Part shown: positions 10,531-21,005 of the stretch, piece after piece
Position numbering within the stretch: position 1 is the stretch's first letter
Layout: each line of letters starts with the position of its first letter
Source of the DNA: Tieghemostelium lacteum
Lineage: Eukaryota; Evosea; Eumycetozoa; Dictyosteliales; Raperosteliaceae
Direction: 5' to 3'
NCBI GenBank assembly: GCA_001606155.1
Contig: LODT01000046.1
Coordinates: 1 to 64,000 of the forward strand
Length of the DNA: 64,000 nt
The notes under the pieces: generated by a model
Seen by the model: the letters and a program-made list of their open reading frames with translations, nothing else
What the model was told of the DNA's origin: nothing
Databases searched by the model: none
Translations under genes and position numbers: made by a program

Positions 10531-12601
10531 TTACAAATTGAGTTTTGTTGATGCTTCTTTAAACTCTTTATGTAAATAGAGAGTGGAAATAGTTTCCATA
10601 AGTAGAGAACCTCTTGAACTTGTAAAAATATCATACAATGATTTAAATTTTCTCTCTAGGAATACTTGTGAGCTTGGAGATGATAAATACGATCTTGCTA
10701 GTAATGCAAGACTTGGATAATCACCAGATTTTGATTTCCAGTATTGGTTGGCATTGACATCAGAGGCAGGTTCAGCTAGGTACTTTGAGATTTCAGAAGT
10801 TGAATGTGGATTGTGATGGTTTATTCTTTGGAAAGCTTTGGATGGTGAAGCTGATGGTAATGTATTACTTGGACATATGGCAGCCAAAGCTTTTTCAAGT
10901 AGACCAACAGCCTTCTTCTCATATTCTTTACTGAAATAATCGTTTTGGAACAATTTCTTAGTCATTGGATCTAATAGAGTGGAGATATAATAGATATCAC
11001 TCTCGGTTCTATCATAATATTTGATCAATTTCATATTTGCCATAAATAAGGAATAAAACATAATTGGTAGTTTTATGGCCATTTCTTCCAAGTGACTAAA
11101 TAAATAATTAAAATTTGCAAAGGTTTTTGATATTGAACATTGGTTGTTCAATTCCACACTTTCCTCATTTACCAGTTCTGAGAATGGCAAAAGAATCTTT
11201 GAGAGATTTTCCAAAAGAGTCCAATCAAATTCACTGAATCTTAGATATTTCTTGATGCTGGATTCTTTTGTTTTCAGAACTATAAATTGAACTATGGCAG
11301 TTTTATTGTTCATAAAACTGGAAATTAGCTTGGGAAGTGATCTCCATTTAATGGAGTTGTGTGGTTTGAGTTTGCTGGACCAAAATTCTTGTTTGGTATG
11401 TTTTTTCTGGATATCTTGAAAAGCCTCCAGGCTTACTTTTGATCCATTAACCATATTTACAAACTGATTCATTTTTGAGATTAAATTATTATCACCACTA
11501 TATCTTAATTTAAATACTTGCTCATATTTTTGGAAATACTTTTGTTTCCAATCTGCATCCTTTCCATTAATTGTTTTAATTGAATCATTTGAAGGTAACT
11601 TGATATAGATATCAGAATCTTCTAAAGGAAGATATTCAATTATTTTTTGGACAGCCAGATTGAAAATATGAACATTACAGTTAATGTGTGTACTTGAATT
11701 AACCAAATCCAATTTGGACAAACACTCCATAGTTGTATGATTATTTGAACAATCATCACTGGTAACAGATTGAATCTGATCATTCTCCAAACCATATTTG
11801 ATTAAAATATCTTTAATAAGATTTGCCAAATTGAACCCAGTAGAATTGGAATGCAAAGGTTCCAAAGCCAACATCATGGAGTGGGATTTAAAATTAGAAT
11901 CCCAAAAGTGACCAGAGATTCCCAAAAATTTATGAGTTGATTTGGGGGATACACAATCAATTGCAATAGAGACTTTGGAGCTATTATTGGAGAAATATTC
12001 TCTAAATTTTTCTACCATTTTTGAATTTTGAGATTTTAAGACCATGTAGTGACTAGAGCCACTTGACAATTCAACTTTTGGATTCAAGACCATTACCAAC
12101 TGTTCAAAAGCTTCACTCTGAAACAAAGACATTGGTTGGAAAGTACTGGTAATAAATTCATTAATTGCATCACATATTATTGGATCATTGTGAGTTTTGA
12201 TTAAATTTTGATTGGAATTATTAAATCCTAATTTCTTTCCGCAGATTGTGGACTCAAGATGAGTCACAGCATAGCTAGTTGTAGAGCTTTTCCAGTCAGA
12301 ATTTTTGAATGGTACTTGGACATTACAATTTTGACATTGTAACATTGAACATGATTCTTCATCCATAGAAATTCTTTTAAAATAGTTTAACCTCTCATAT
12401 TTAGAGACTCTTTTTCTTTTTTCTATTAATATATATATTAGTATTTAGTTTTAAAATAATATTTAATTTATCAATTTAAATTTACATACTGCATTCATTG
12501 TTTTTTTCAATTATAGCAGAAGCCAACACTTGATTAAATTCTGGAGTATCTTTATCTCCAACAAAATTGTTTTTATCTTTATTATTATTGATTTTGTTCA
12601 T
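10531..12601 (-). CDS. hAT-family transposase
   Basis: There are two exons: 12490-12601 (start MNKINNNK) and 10531-12422. They are joined by a 67-bp intron with donor GTATGT and an acceptor that keeps phase, giving about 667 residues. The N-terminus carries a basic KKRKR stretch that could be a nuclear signal, then a BED-like finger (CQNC ... HLESTIC). Acidic residues in VSIAIDCVSPKST and SVTSDDCS fit the hAT catalytic core. The C-terminus has the hAT dimerisation block (YWKSKSGDYPSLALLARSYL, then ERKF). No internal stop is seen, so it may be active. It should excise and reinsert the surrounding element. Confidence 0.88.
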
Positions 12602-13051
12602 TTTAAATATTAATATTTTATATCTATAGAAATTTGGATAATATAAAGAGAATATAATTAATATAATAACAATAAATAAAAATATTGTAAAATGAATAAT
12701 TAACACCCCGTTAAGTGTGCTTTAGTTTATTTAACTACTTTTTAATACAGAATATTTATTATTTAAATATATTAGTATAATTTATTAATTTGTACAAAAA
12801 AAATATTCGAAAATTCATGATATATTGTACAATATATTTCATTTATCCACATTTTCATATATCTTGGTCATTTATATATTCTATTTATTAAAATTCATTA
12901 AATTTCAATTGACAATTTGATAATTATTTATATGTTTGTTCAAGAGGTATAAATTTGAAAAAAAATTTTTATTACAAATCAATTAATAATATATATATCT
13001 ATTTATAAAAATATTCAAATTATATATATAGCTGTAAAATTATTCAAATTA

Positions 13052-13363
13052 ATGGATAATATAGAAAAAAGTAGTACAATCAGAAAATTCTCTGGTAAAA
13101 CAAGAAGTTCTATTATTCACACTCAGAAAATTAAAATAACTAAGTATAATAAAAATATGATTGGAGGGTCTTCTAATCCAATAAAAATTAGTGATTCAAC
13201 TCAATCAACTATTGGAACAATTTCAAATCCTATAATTATTCATGATATTGAAAAATCAAATCAAATAAATAAAATTTCGTCAACAAGTCAAAAACATTTA
13301 ATTAGAGAAATAATAATAATTTTTATATTAATTGCAGTAGTTCCATATATGGTTTCAAGTTAA
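13052..13363 (+). CDS. small predicted tail-anchored protein inside the hAT element
   Basis: This is a 103-residue frame on the strand opposite the transposase. It is rich in Ser, Thr, Lys and Ile, has an internal near-repeat (SSNPIKISDS and ISNPIIIHDI), and ends in a hydrophobic helix (EIIIIFILIAVVPYMVSS) typical of a tail anchor. No family is recognised. The clean frame in AT-rich DNA suggests it may be real. Confidence 0.35.
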   Translation: MDNIEKSSTIRKFSGKTRSSIIHTQKIKITKYNKNMIGGSSNPIKISDSTQSTIGTISNPIIIHDIEKSNQINKISSTSQKHLIREIIIIFILIAVVPYMVSS

Positions 13364-13619
13364 TTTCATCAGATCTATTAAAATTTAAATAAATCTATTA
13401 TATAAAAATAATTATAAAATTAAAAAAAAAATGCCATCTTTTATTTTTTTATTAAATAATAGTTTAATTATTTATTATATAATTTAAATTTAAATCCTAT
13501 TTCTTTATTTTAAAATAAATATTTTCTTTTATAAGAATTTAAATTATAATTTAAATTATATATTTTAAATTCTTATAATAGAAAATATAAAAATTAAAAT
13601 TTATATTTTTAAACCACAG

Positions 13620-13627
13620 CTGTTTAC
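13620..13627. repeat. 8-bp target-site duplication, right copy
   Basis: CTGTTTAC directly follows the right terminus of the hAT element and matches 8449-8456 exactly. Confidence 0.93.
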
Positions 13628-14468
13628 TAAATGGGTTGAAGTATTTGTAACGGATGATTCAACAGCCGTAACGGTAGCGAAACACTATGTTGAAGACATA
13701 ATCTTTAGATATGGTGCTCCACGTAAACTATTATCAGATAGAGGAAAAGTTTTCTTATCAGAATTAATAGCTGAAATTAATAGCTATTTCAAGGTGAAAA
13801 AAATATCAACTACACCTTATCATCCACAAACTAATGGTCACAATGAACGTTGTAACAAGTCTATCATTGGTGCACTTAAAATTTTTGTAGAGCATAACCA
13901 TGATGATTGGTATCAATATATTCAGATGGTTGTTTTTGCATACAAAACATCAATTCACACTTCAACAAGATTCACACCATTCTTTCTCATGTTTGGAAGG
14001 GAAGCTATCCTACCAATAGACCTGAAGAAAATGCAAGTAATTCCACCTAAGAACTATTATTCTAATATCTATCATCAAATCACACACAACAATTATGCTA
14101 AAAACATGTCAATAAGATTGAACAATGCATACGTATTGGTGCGATACAACAACGACAGAGCTAGATTAAATCAAGCTAAATCGTATGACGAAAAGGTAAA
14201 ACATTTAAAGAAACCATATCAGGAGAATCAATTGGTATTATACAGAAATTTCCATCAACCTGGAGTGAATGAATTATCTAAATTCATGCCAAATTGGTCA
14301 GGACCATATAAAATTCTGGGTATTATAAACAATTCAACTGTAATGTTAAATCTACCTGATACTTATAATAGTAAATTAGTTAATGTAAATTATATAAAAC
14401 CTTATTACACAAGAGAGGATAAACTTAAAGGTATAAAAAGAATTGTATTAGATAATTCAAAAACCTAG
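13628..14468 (+). CDS. distal integrase region of the nested retrotransposon (fossil)
   Basis: Beyond the hAT insertion the Ty3/gypsy integrase continues with SDRGKVF, then YHPQTNGHNER with the catalytic Glu and neighbouring residues, and a C-terminal GPY-like module (WSGPYKILG). It ends shortly before the purine tract and the 3-prime LTR. No chromodomain is visible here. Confidence 0.85.
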
Positions 14469-14491
14469 TTCATTTTCAAGAAGGGGTATAT

Positions 14492-14655
14492 TGTAGTATA
14501 GCATCTCATTAAATCTTATGATTCTAGAATATTCTATATTCTAAGATAATTCCATATTTTAAATATCTAACATTATAAAAACAAAATAAAATAATTAATC
14601 AACACATTATCATTTATATCATAAAAAGAATAACATTTACCCCTTTGTTATTACA
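14492..14655 (+). repeat. 3-prime LTR of nested Ty3/gypsy element
   Basis: 164 bp, identical by eye to 4587-4750. It is followed by GAAG, the 4-bp target duplication, and then by the remainder of the older LTR. Confidence 0.92.
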
Positions 14656-14659
14656 GAAG

Positions 14660-14829
14660 TTAGTATTTAAGGAAATATAAATTAACGATAAACGATTTCA
14701 GTTAGTAAAATGGAATTAGTATAAAAGGCTCCACAAATTCTATTTAATAAAGTTATTCTTTTATATTCTATTATTTTGGTATTTTAATTATTAAGTTAAT
14801 AATCTTTATTTATAAGAAGAGTTATTACA
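14660..14829 (+). repeat. right part of the older, split LTR
   Basis: It continues the LTR that begins at 4538 and was split by the nested element. It ends ATTACA directly before the leader TTTGGCGACATCTTGG, parallel to the leader of the younger element. Confidence 0.7.
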
Positions 14830-15090
14830 TTTGGCGACATCTTGGTATTGTTCCTGTTTTTATATTAAGTAAATTTGTTTGTCTACAAGTATTTTTAAGT
14901 TTTGTGTCGTTCAGTTTTGTTGTTGTTTATATTCTTTAATTATACATATAATTCTTGGTTATTGTTAGTTATTATAGTTAGTATTTGTTTTGTTATTATA
15001 TTTGCTGTTTGGAGTCATTTAGTATTTGTTTATAGTACGTTAAAAAAAAAAAAAAAAAATAATAAAAAAAAAAAAGTTAAAATACCATAT

Positions 15091-15810
15091 ATGGATAATA
15101 ATAATAATAGTAATACTCATAGATATTCATCGTCAATGAATTCGTCTAATAATTTGTTTAATGATTATGAAGGTGGTAATGAAGTTAATGTTAATGGAAA
15201 GAAAATTCATATGCCTATGGACTGGTATGGTGATACTTCTGGTAGAGGTATGAGCTATTCAGTGTATATTTATTACTTCAATTTGATGTATTTTGAAGTG
15301 TCCAGTAGAAATAAAATTAATTTTCTAAAAGGGTTGAGAGGTTCAGCACTAGCTATGGTTTCTGTAGTCGATCCATTAGCAACACTGACTTTAACTGGTT
15401 TGTTGGAAGAACTTGACAAAATATATAAGAGATCCACCGTGATTGATTTTACTAGATTTGTCGAGAAAGCTAAAAGAAACAAGTATCCTGACTTGTTGAC
15501 GTTCATTGATTTTTTCAATAGATCTAGAATGGGTGTTACTGATTTGAAAGAGCCTCAAGCTATGATTTATTTCAAAGAGTGTTTGGGTCCAAATTTCCAA
15601 GTTGAACTTATGAAACGTGCTGTCAAGGCTAGAACATTGGCTGAATTAATATGTGAGTGTCTAGAATTAGAAGATATATGGTCAGTTTATTATAAATCTT
15701 CTTTGTATAATCCTGTTGTCCAAACTCAGTCTTCTGATATGTATTATACCAATGTTTATGATTATGATGCCAAGTCTCCGATATTTCCTGTCAAAGGTAT
15801 ATCTATCTAA
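15091..15810 (+). CDS. gag-like region of the outer Ty3/gypsy element (fossil)
   Basis: The likely start is MDNNNNSNTHRYSS at 15091; the open frame extends upstream to 14902 only through a hydrophobic and poly-Lys leader. A helical Gag-like region follows, including FLKGLRGSALAMV and LLEELDKIYKRS, comparable in layout to Ty3/gypsy Gag. No zinc knuckle, protease or polymerase follows. The frame ends near the junction with unrelated transposase DNA. The copy is truncated. Confidence 0.55.
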   Translation: MDNNNNSNTHRYSSSMNSSNNLFNDYEGGNEVNVNGKKIHMPMDWYGDTSGRGMSYSVYIYYFNLMYFEVSSRNKINFLKGLRGSALAMVSVVDPLATLTLTGLLEELDKIYKRSTVIDFTRFVEKAKRNKYPDLLTFIDFFNRSRMGVTDLKEPQAMIYFKECLGPNFQVELMKRAVKARTLAELICECLELEDIWSVYYKSSLYNPVVQTQSSDMYYTNVYDYDAKSPIFPVKGISI

Positions 15811-15928
15811 CACCGATATTTCAATATATCTTTAATAAACTATATAAACTGCGTATTTTGAACTATAATAATAATAATCATTTATTTAATAATTTGTTAC
15901 ATATTTATATATTTGTTTTTTATCATTT

Positions 15929-17673
15929 GTGAGTATTCTACAGCAATATAAAGCGGTAAAAAACGCAGGTTTTTCACCAGTCTCATCGAGAGACCTCGTA
16001 GATCTTCACCAACCTGTTCATGTTGAGTTAAGAAAAAAATATACTAATTCAGATCTAATCACACCCCTAGATACATTTGAAGAGATATTCTCAGGTGATT
16101 TGTTGGAAAAATGTCTTTTGGAGAATATTAACATATCACTATCAGACAGAAAGCTGAATAGTGAAGCTCAAAAAACCTCCCAGTTTAATCCAATCGATAA
16201 GCACATCTTAATGAACTATTTTGCTCGTTTTTGGAGAGAGAATGTAGTTGTTAAGGTTTGTGACAAGAAGAGAAAGTCTATTGACTCAGATATTAAAAAA
16301 ATGGGGACAATAGATATAAAGCAATACACGCATCATTTACTTTTAATGAAGATCAGCTAAATATGTTTATTACATCATTTACCAAAAGAATAGATGAGCT
16401 ATATATACTAGGGAACACTTCAACAATAGATGAGTCATTATTTTCCTATTATGGTAAGGATGCCCACCATTTGAAAATATCTGTAACAATCCCATCTAAA
16501 CCACACCCCGATGGTCTTTTGGCATACCAAATTTGTCAAAGACTACCCAATTCTCGACTCCCAATACCAATTGGTTGGGATTTGAGAACACCCCAAAACA
16601 AAAAGGCACCTTATGCTGCATGTGACAAATTAATAACAGATTTATTAATAAGAACAAAGGATAGGAATCTAACCCACCATCTTATTGTTGACTCTGGATT
16701 TGCAACCCTATCTCATATAAAAGACTATAAGAAAAAAAACATCATAGTTACAGCAGCTGTAAAACAATCTGGTTCCAAACACCTTAGTGCCATTAGTGGC
16801 CTTGCATCAAAAAATTTGAGCGATCAACAAAGTCTCCAATTTTACAATAAGGATCAAAAATATATATATGAGATCATGAGAAATGGTTCGCTCATACATA
16901 ATACTATCTCTACCGCATGGACTCCAGTTGGCTTTGAAGAGGTTGTTGAATCAAGTATTAGTTATGATGGCGCCGTTAAACTTTTTTCTTTAATAAATTC
17001 TGATTTGGCAACAATAGCTCATTGGGACACAATTCCAATTCCACCAAACCACTCTATCATTAAAAATAAGTATGGTATAGATATTACCAAACCTCCAGTA
17101 GGAACATCTGACACCTGGACAAAGGAAACTCTGACAGCCCTCACAAGAGATCACCTCTTGGCAATCCATAGTACTCTTTGGTTTGGAACCGCACCCAGCG
17201 GAAAAACAAAAGAAGAACTTATCTCAGAGATAATACGTCCTGATATCATGTTTTATGACGAAGATGGATATGATCAAGACTTCTCCAATGTCAAACTCAA
17301 TCCCAATGACATTCTTGATATGGAAAAACGTGTTTTGGGCACTCCAATTACTCAGGATTCAATCCATAACTACTATCTTTCCCATTATAATCTAGTTGAT
17401 GTAATAGACAAGAACTTTTACGGAACAGTAGTTCCTAAATTGGCTGGCACTTGGCAAAATCTATTCACTACATCTCTCCTCTTTTCCATGGTGTACCATT
17501 CCTTTGTGATGTTTGCTGAAGCAAAGAAAGACAGCTTTTTGGCCCAAACAAATGACAATAAGATGGACCAACTGACAAAGTCATTAAGTTCATATATCAT
17601 AACATTGTGTGATGAGGTTGATAAAAAATATCCACCTATTACTACAAAACAAAAGAAAAAATCTAAAAATTGA
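15929..17673 (+). pseudogene. probable piggyBac-like DDE transposase, frame-shifted
   Basis: Two overlapping-type frames (15929-16360 and 16363-17673) continue one protein; the second is open upstream through FTFNEDQLNMFITSF, so a frame change near 16330 separates them. The first part has TPLDTFEEIFSGDLLEKC, like the N-terminal region of the piggyBac DDE_Tnp_1_7 family. The second has IDESLFSYYGKD, KPHPDGLLAYQ and HLIVDSGFAT, which could supply the acidic residues. A SAP-like stretch (GKTKEELISEII) lies near the C-terminus. I could not find terminal repeats or a TTAA target site, so boundaries are unknown. It could also be another DDE family. Confidence 0.5.
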
Positions 17674-17846
17674 AAATAAATCGATTGTAATTTAATATGT
17701 AAAAATGGGGTTCCAACTTTTGAAAAATGTCATTTTTATTAAAATAATCCTGAAAAAATCGATTTTTTCTAAAAAACCCAAACAATTTGCTTCAACAAAT
17801 CAATTAGGTTTTTGATTTCGTTTTATTTTTTTTTATCTCTTGGAAC

Positions 17847-19331
17847 ATGAAGATTCTTATATTATTAGTTTTATTATACTTGACATTAGCCTGTTCTGCT
17901 TCAAATAAGAGACCTAAATATGAAACTCGTGCCAATCAGGTGGTGCGTAACAATGCTAACACGCAAAGAGGAAGATATGGTAATTATGCCGAAATGACAA
18001 GTAGTAGAGTGGATGTGAAATTAAGTGTAGCTTATAGATCTCATAGTGGTATCACACTAGGAGCTGCATTCGCTGTAGTTGTTGCAGATGTTTCATGTTA
18101 TAATTGTAAAGTCATCAAGAATCCAAAGTTTTTAGATGAATTTGGTGTATGGAATGGTATTGTTCAAGTAAATTGGAATAGAATAAATCATGGAGGACCT
18201 TTGGATGGTACAAGTGGTTTAGTGGTAACACTGAAAGTGTATATGGCTGGACAATATACTTATATATCACTTGCTCCGGATGGAGGCACGGGTATTTATC
18301 CACGTAAGCCAGCTATTAGTGATTTCAATTATGATCCACGTGTCCCAGCATATGTTCTCAAATATAAGGGTTTAGTAGTGCAAGGTGATACCGAGGAATT
18401 GAAATATGATTTCATTTTACATGGTATTAATGGACCTAGATTTGATAATTCCCAAAATTTGGATAATAGATATATGATATCCTACGTTTCATTAACACAT
18501 TTGGCTATGAAGTCTGTCTCTTTACTCAAATTGGATGTGAAACAAATATGGGTATTGATTCGTAGCGATTTTAAAACTGCTGCTCTAAAGGTTGATGTAC
18601 CCATGCCAGCATTATATCCTGGCACAGGCGTATTAATGGCACATCCAGATTATGTTTGGAGGCCTATGACATCTGCTCACGAATATGGACATTATATTCA
18701 GTCAATAGTATATAAATCTCCTCTTTATAAGGGTGACCCATGGGTTCCTAAAGTCCTGGGTACTCACACATTTTGTCAACAAAATCCAGTAAAAGTAGAT
18801 GGTGTATCTGTAGGACTACCACAAAATTCTGATGTATCATGGACAGAGGGATATCCAACAGGATATGCATTAATAATGGGAGAATTACTTGGTCTGAATA
18901 CTAAAGGTGTATTTAACAATGTTAATTGGTCAGATGGTTCAGGAACACAAATAATTGATATAGAATACTATAATTGTAATATGTATGACATGAATACAGA
19001 TGAAGGTAGAATATCAGCAATGATTTACGATCTATATGATAGTGACAATGATTCTAGAGAAAGTAGAGAAATAGATGAGGTTATAGCGAAACGTATACAA
19101 AAGAACAAGGATAGTAAAGTGAATATAGCTTGGTTCGGTAACCAAGGACCAGGAGATAATAATAATGGATATACTCTGACTCCTAAAGAGGCTCTCGTTG
19201 ATTTATTAGTAAATTCTCAGGCACCAACATTGCAAGGATATATAAATGCATTAAAAACAACAATGGAGGGAGATAAGTTAACACTTGCTTTAAATGCAAT
19301 CAAATATAATTATGGACAGGCATTAGTATAA
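17847..19331 (+). CDS. secreted HExxH zinc metallopeptidase
   Basis: The 494-residue protein begins with a clear signal peptide (MKILILLVLLYLTLACSA), so it should be secreted or enter the endolysosomal path. The zinc motif HEYGH is near residue 277, followed about 55 residues later by WTEGYPTGYA, whose Glu could be the third ligand as in gluzincins. Several Cys residues suggest disulfides. The N-terminal half looks like a separate beta-rich domain. There is no intron. I cannot place it in a named family. A truncated copy of its 5-prime part lies directly downstream. Likely roles are digestion of prey or matrix remodelling, but that is inference. Confidence 0.7.
   Translation: MKILILLVLLYLTLACSASNKRPKYETRANQVVRNNANTQRGRYGNYAEMTSSRVDVKLSVAYRSHSGITLGAAFAVVVADVSCYNCKVIKNPKFLDEFGVWNGIVQVNWNRINHGGPLDGTSGLVVTLKVYMAGQYTYISLAPDGGTGIYPRKPAISDFNYDPRVPAYVLKYKGLVVQGDTEELKYDFILHGINGPRFDNSQNLDNRYMISYVSLTHLAMKSVSLLKLDVKQIWVLIRSDFKTAALKVDVPMPALYPGTGVLMAHPDYVWRPMTSAHEYGHYIQSIVYKSPLYKGDPWVPKVLGTHTFCQQNPVKVDGVSVGLPQNSDVSWTEGYPTGYALIMGELLGLNTKGVFNNVNWSDGSGTQIIDIEYYNCNMYDMNTDEGRISAMIYDLYDSDNDSRESREIDEVIAKRIQKNKDSKVNIAWFGNQGPGDNNNGYTLTPKEALVDLLVNSQAPTLQGYINALKTTMEGDKLTLALNAIKYNYGQALV
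18540..18564 (+). repeat. 25-bp sequence shared with the left edge of the virus-like module
   Basis: This stretch inside the metallopeptidase gene (encoding KQIWVLIRS) recurs exactly at 20758-20782. Flanking bases differ at once on both sides. Confidence 0.8.
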
Positions 19332-19389
19332 AATAAATATACATTCAAAATAACATAATTCAAAATCTAACTCTAATGGAGGAGTATAG

Positions 19390-19674
19390 TGAGATTTGAT
19401 TCCTTTTCTATATTTTTGGTATTATTTTATTTGACGTTAATCTGTTCTGCTTCAAATAATAGAGCCAAATATGACACATTTACAAACACAGGAAACTCGT
19501 ATTAATCAGGTGGTGCTCAACAATGCTAGAACAGGAAGTGAAAGATATGGTAGTAATGCCGAAATGATATGTAGTGGAGTGGATGTGAAATTAAGTGTAG
19601 CTTATAGATCTTATAGTGGTACCACACTAGGAGCTGCATTAGCTGTAGTTGTTGCAGATGTTTCATGTTATTAA
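19390..19674 (+). pseudogene. truncated tandem copy of the metallopeptidase gene
   Basis: The signal-peptide region and the first 90 or so codons of the gene at 17847 are repeated here with high nucleotide similarity (for example GGTGGTGC, ATGCCGAAATGA and the GVDVKLSVAYRS block), then the copy ends at a stop after VADVSCY. The signal peptide and the body are in different frames, and the catalytic part is absent. It is a recent partial duplication that has lost function. Confidence 0.8.
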
Positions 19675-19689
19675 AAGTTTGGAAAAGAT

Positions 19690-19937
19690 TTTACAACTCT
19701 ACAGAACAGGTCAAATTTCAAGAGATCAACTTTTGGAATACTTTACAATAGGTGTGTGTACATCCTGATACTATTCCTAACCATATGATTTATGCTGATA
19801 AACAATCTCCTCTCGATAAAGTACTAGACATTGATACTATAATTTTGGAATTTGAATCATTAGTCGATGAAATTCACCAATTTGAAGAACAGTTTCCAGA
19901 TTTAATAGTTAATACATCATTGCCATATTTTAGTCAA

Positions 19938-19970
<33 letters not shown>
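19690..19970 (+). pseudogene. unrecognised gene fragment with poly-Asn tail
   Basis: One frame reads LYRTGQISRDQLLEYFTIG and then, after a frame change near 19750, continues as HPDTIPNHMIYADKQSPL to an acidic end (19752-19970) with poly-Asn. Composition is protein-like in both parts. I recognise no family. It lies between the truncated peptidase copy and the virus-like module. Confidence 0.35.
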
Positions 19971-19972
<2 letters not shown>

Positions 19973-20069
19973 TAAAGTTATTCTATTAAAATAATTACCA
20001 TGGGCTAATAATTGATTTATTATGGCTGTGTTAAATCATCAAAGTACTTTAAATTATGTACATATCCTT

Positions 20070-20477
20070 CTATTGCAGTCTAAGATATCTACTATTATTA
20101 TCCTCGAGAATAGGTACACCAGATACAATGCTTATACCAGTATATCTAATATCACCTAATCCATCAAAACAATTAAGTATTTTCACCCTTATGATAACAT
20201 AATCATGTACATTTATTGTAAATGGTACATTGATTATCATCAATTCTTGGTTACATAATATTTTTTTACTATATATTTCATTAAATATCACACCACTGTT
20301 ACCAAAAGATGTTTCTACTATTACCTGCATATCCAATCCGAATAGACCTTCAAAATATGTTTCATAAGTAATCACTTCTATATCAAAACTACCAAATAAT
20401 ATATCATCAATAAAGGTCAATACCTTTAAACTATCTTCTTTTATTTTAACTTCTCTTGGTTCTAAAGGAGGGGTCAT
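20070..20477 (-). CDS. unrecognised 135-residue beta-rich protein or fragment
   Basis: The frame starts MTPPLEPREVKIKED and alternates hydrophobic and polar residues in a way that suggests beta strands. It has no signal peptide or membrane helix. Its start lacks the TATAG-type element seen before most virus-like genes to the right, so it may be host sequence. No family is recognised. Confidence 0.35.
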   Translation of the reverse strand: MTPPLEPREVKIKEDSLKVLTFIDDILFGSFDIEVITYETYFEGLFGLDMQVIVETSFGNSGVIFNEIYSKKILCNQELMIINVPFTINVHDYVIIRVKILNCFDGLGDIRYTGISIVSGVPILEDNNSRYLRLQ

Positions 20478-20757
20478 TCAATTTTGAGGGTTTTCAACAA
20501 TTTGTTGAAAAGGAGGATGGTGAAAAAAATAGAAAAAATATTGTAGATTTTGGGTAAAGAATTATTTTTGAAATTTAAACTATTACCTCAAGATATTATG
20601 TAAATCAATAGATTGGGTAAACATAAGATATTATTTTTTATTTACAAGTCGTTAAATTATTAAACACAAATCAGTAGATTTAATAGGATCAATTGGATGT
20701 GTTGACCATTCTTTTGAAACTAAATTATATTTAAAATAGAATTCTTTTGATACTATT

Positions 20758-20782
20758 AAACAAATATGGGTATTGATTCGTA
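20758..20782 (+). repeat. 25-bp copy at the left edge of the virus-like module
   Basis: It is an exact copy of 18540-18564. It contains the ATG of the first small gene of the module, so it may mark a junction made by microhomology, or filler DNA. Confidence 0.8.
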
Positions 20783-20984
20783 CATTATAGATTTGATGGA
20801 AAGACTTGAAGAGGGAAATCCACCTAATGAAGACGCACAAAAAGCTATACAATCATTAAAAGATTATGAAACTTCTAGATCTGAAATTCCATGTGGTAAT
20901 GTACCCAAAGATATATGTGATCCTAATCTTAGAAAGAACAAAATAGCAGAGCGTGTCTCAATCACTAAAGTAGATGTAAAATAA
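20766..20984 (+). CDS. small 72-residue protein, first gene of the virus-like module
   Basis: The frame is MGIDSYIIDLMERLEEGNPP and on, a short acidic and helical protein ending in a basic tail (RKNKIAERVSITKVDVK). No family is recognised. It is followed 21 bp later by the small membrane protein gene. The first few codons overlap the 25-bp repeat, so the true start may differ. Confidence 0.45.
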   Translation: MGIDSYIIDLMERLEEGNPPNEDAQKAIQSLKDYETSRSEIPCGNVPKDICDPNLRKNKIAERVSITKVDVK

Positions 20985-21005
20985 AGTTCGTTTATATATA
21001 TATAT

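Larger units (their letters stand above)
8457..13619. mobile_element. hAT-superfamily DNA transposon, 5.2 kb
   Basis: The element starts CTGTGGTTTTAAAA and ends TTTAAACCACAG, giving terminal inverted repeats with 9 perfect base pairs that extend imperfectly. It is flanked by an exact 8-bp target-site duplication, CTGTTTAC (8449-8456 and 13620-13627). An 8-bp duplication is diagnostic for hAT insertion. It carries a hAT transposase on the minus strand (10531-12601), a decayed kinase/RING gene (8991-10400) and one small plus-strand frame (13052-13363). It lies inside the integrase region of the nested LTR element and is therefore younger than it. Confidence 0.92.
4587..14655 (+). mobile_element. 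nested Ty3/gypsy LTR retrotransposon, young copy
   Basis: It is bounded by 164-bp LTRs (4587-4750 and 14492-14655) that look identical by eye, start TGT and end ACA, and are flanked by a 4-bp direct repeat GAAG. A purine tract (AAGAAGGGG) precedes the 3-prime LTR. Without its hAT insert the element is about 4.9 kb. Parts in order are gag-like region, CCHC knuckle, aspartic protease, reverse transcriptase, RNase H and integrase. It is inserted in the LTR of an older relative. Identical LTRs argue for recent insertion. It is broken by one large insertion (a hAT element); I saw no other clear break. Confidence 0.88.
4538..15800 (+). mobile_element. outer Ty3/gypsy-type LTR element, truncated fossil
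   Basis: The 5-prime LTR begins TGTAATAG at 4538, 15 bp upstream of the tRNA-Ser gene, and is split at 4586 by the younger element. It resumes at 14660 and ends TTATTACA at 14829, about 219 bp in all. The leader after the LTR (TTTGGCGAC) resembles that of the nested element, so the two families are related. Only a gag-like region (15091-15810) follows before unrelated transposase sequence. No pol and no 3-prime LTR are seen, so it is a broken, older copy. The position near a tRNA gene matches the known target habit of DGLT-A-type elements in dictyostelids. Confidence 0.7.

Noticed and set aside
20652-20852. A 66-codon minus-strand frame at the left edge of the module
   Set aside because: It overlaps the 25-bp repeat and the first module gene on the other strand and has no supporting motif.
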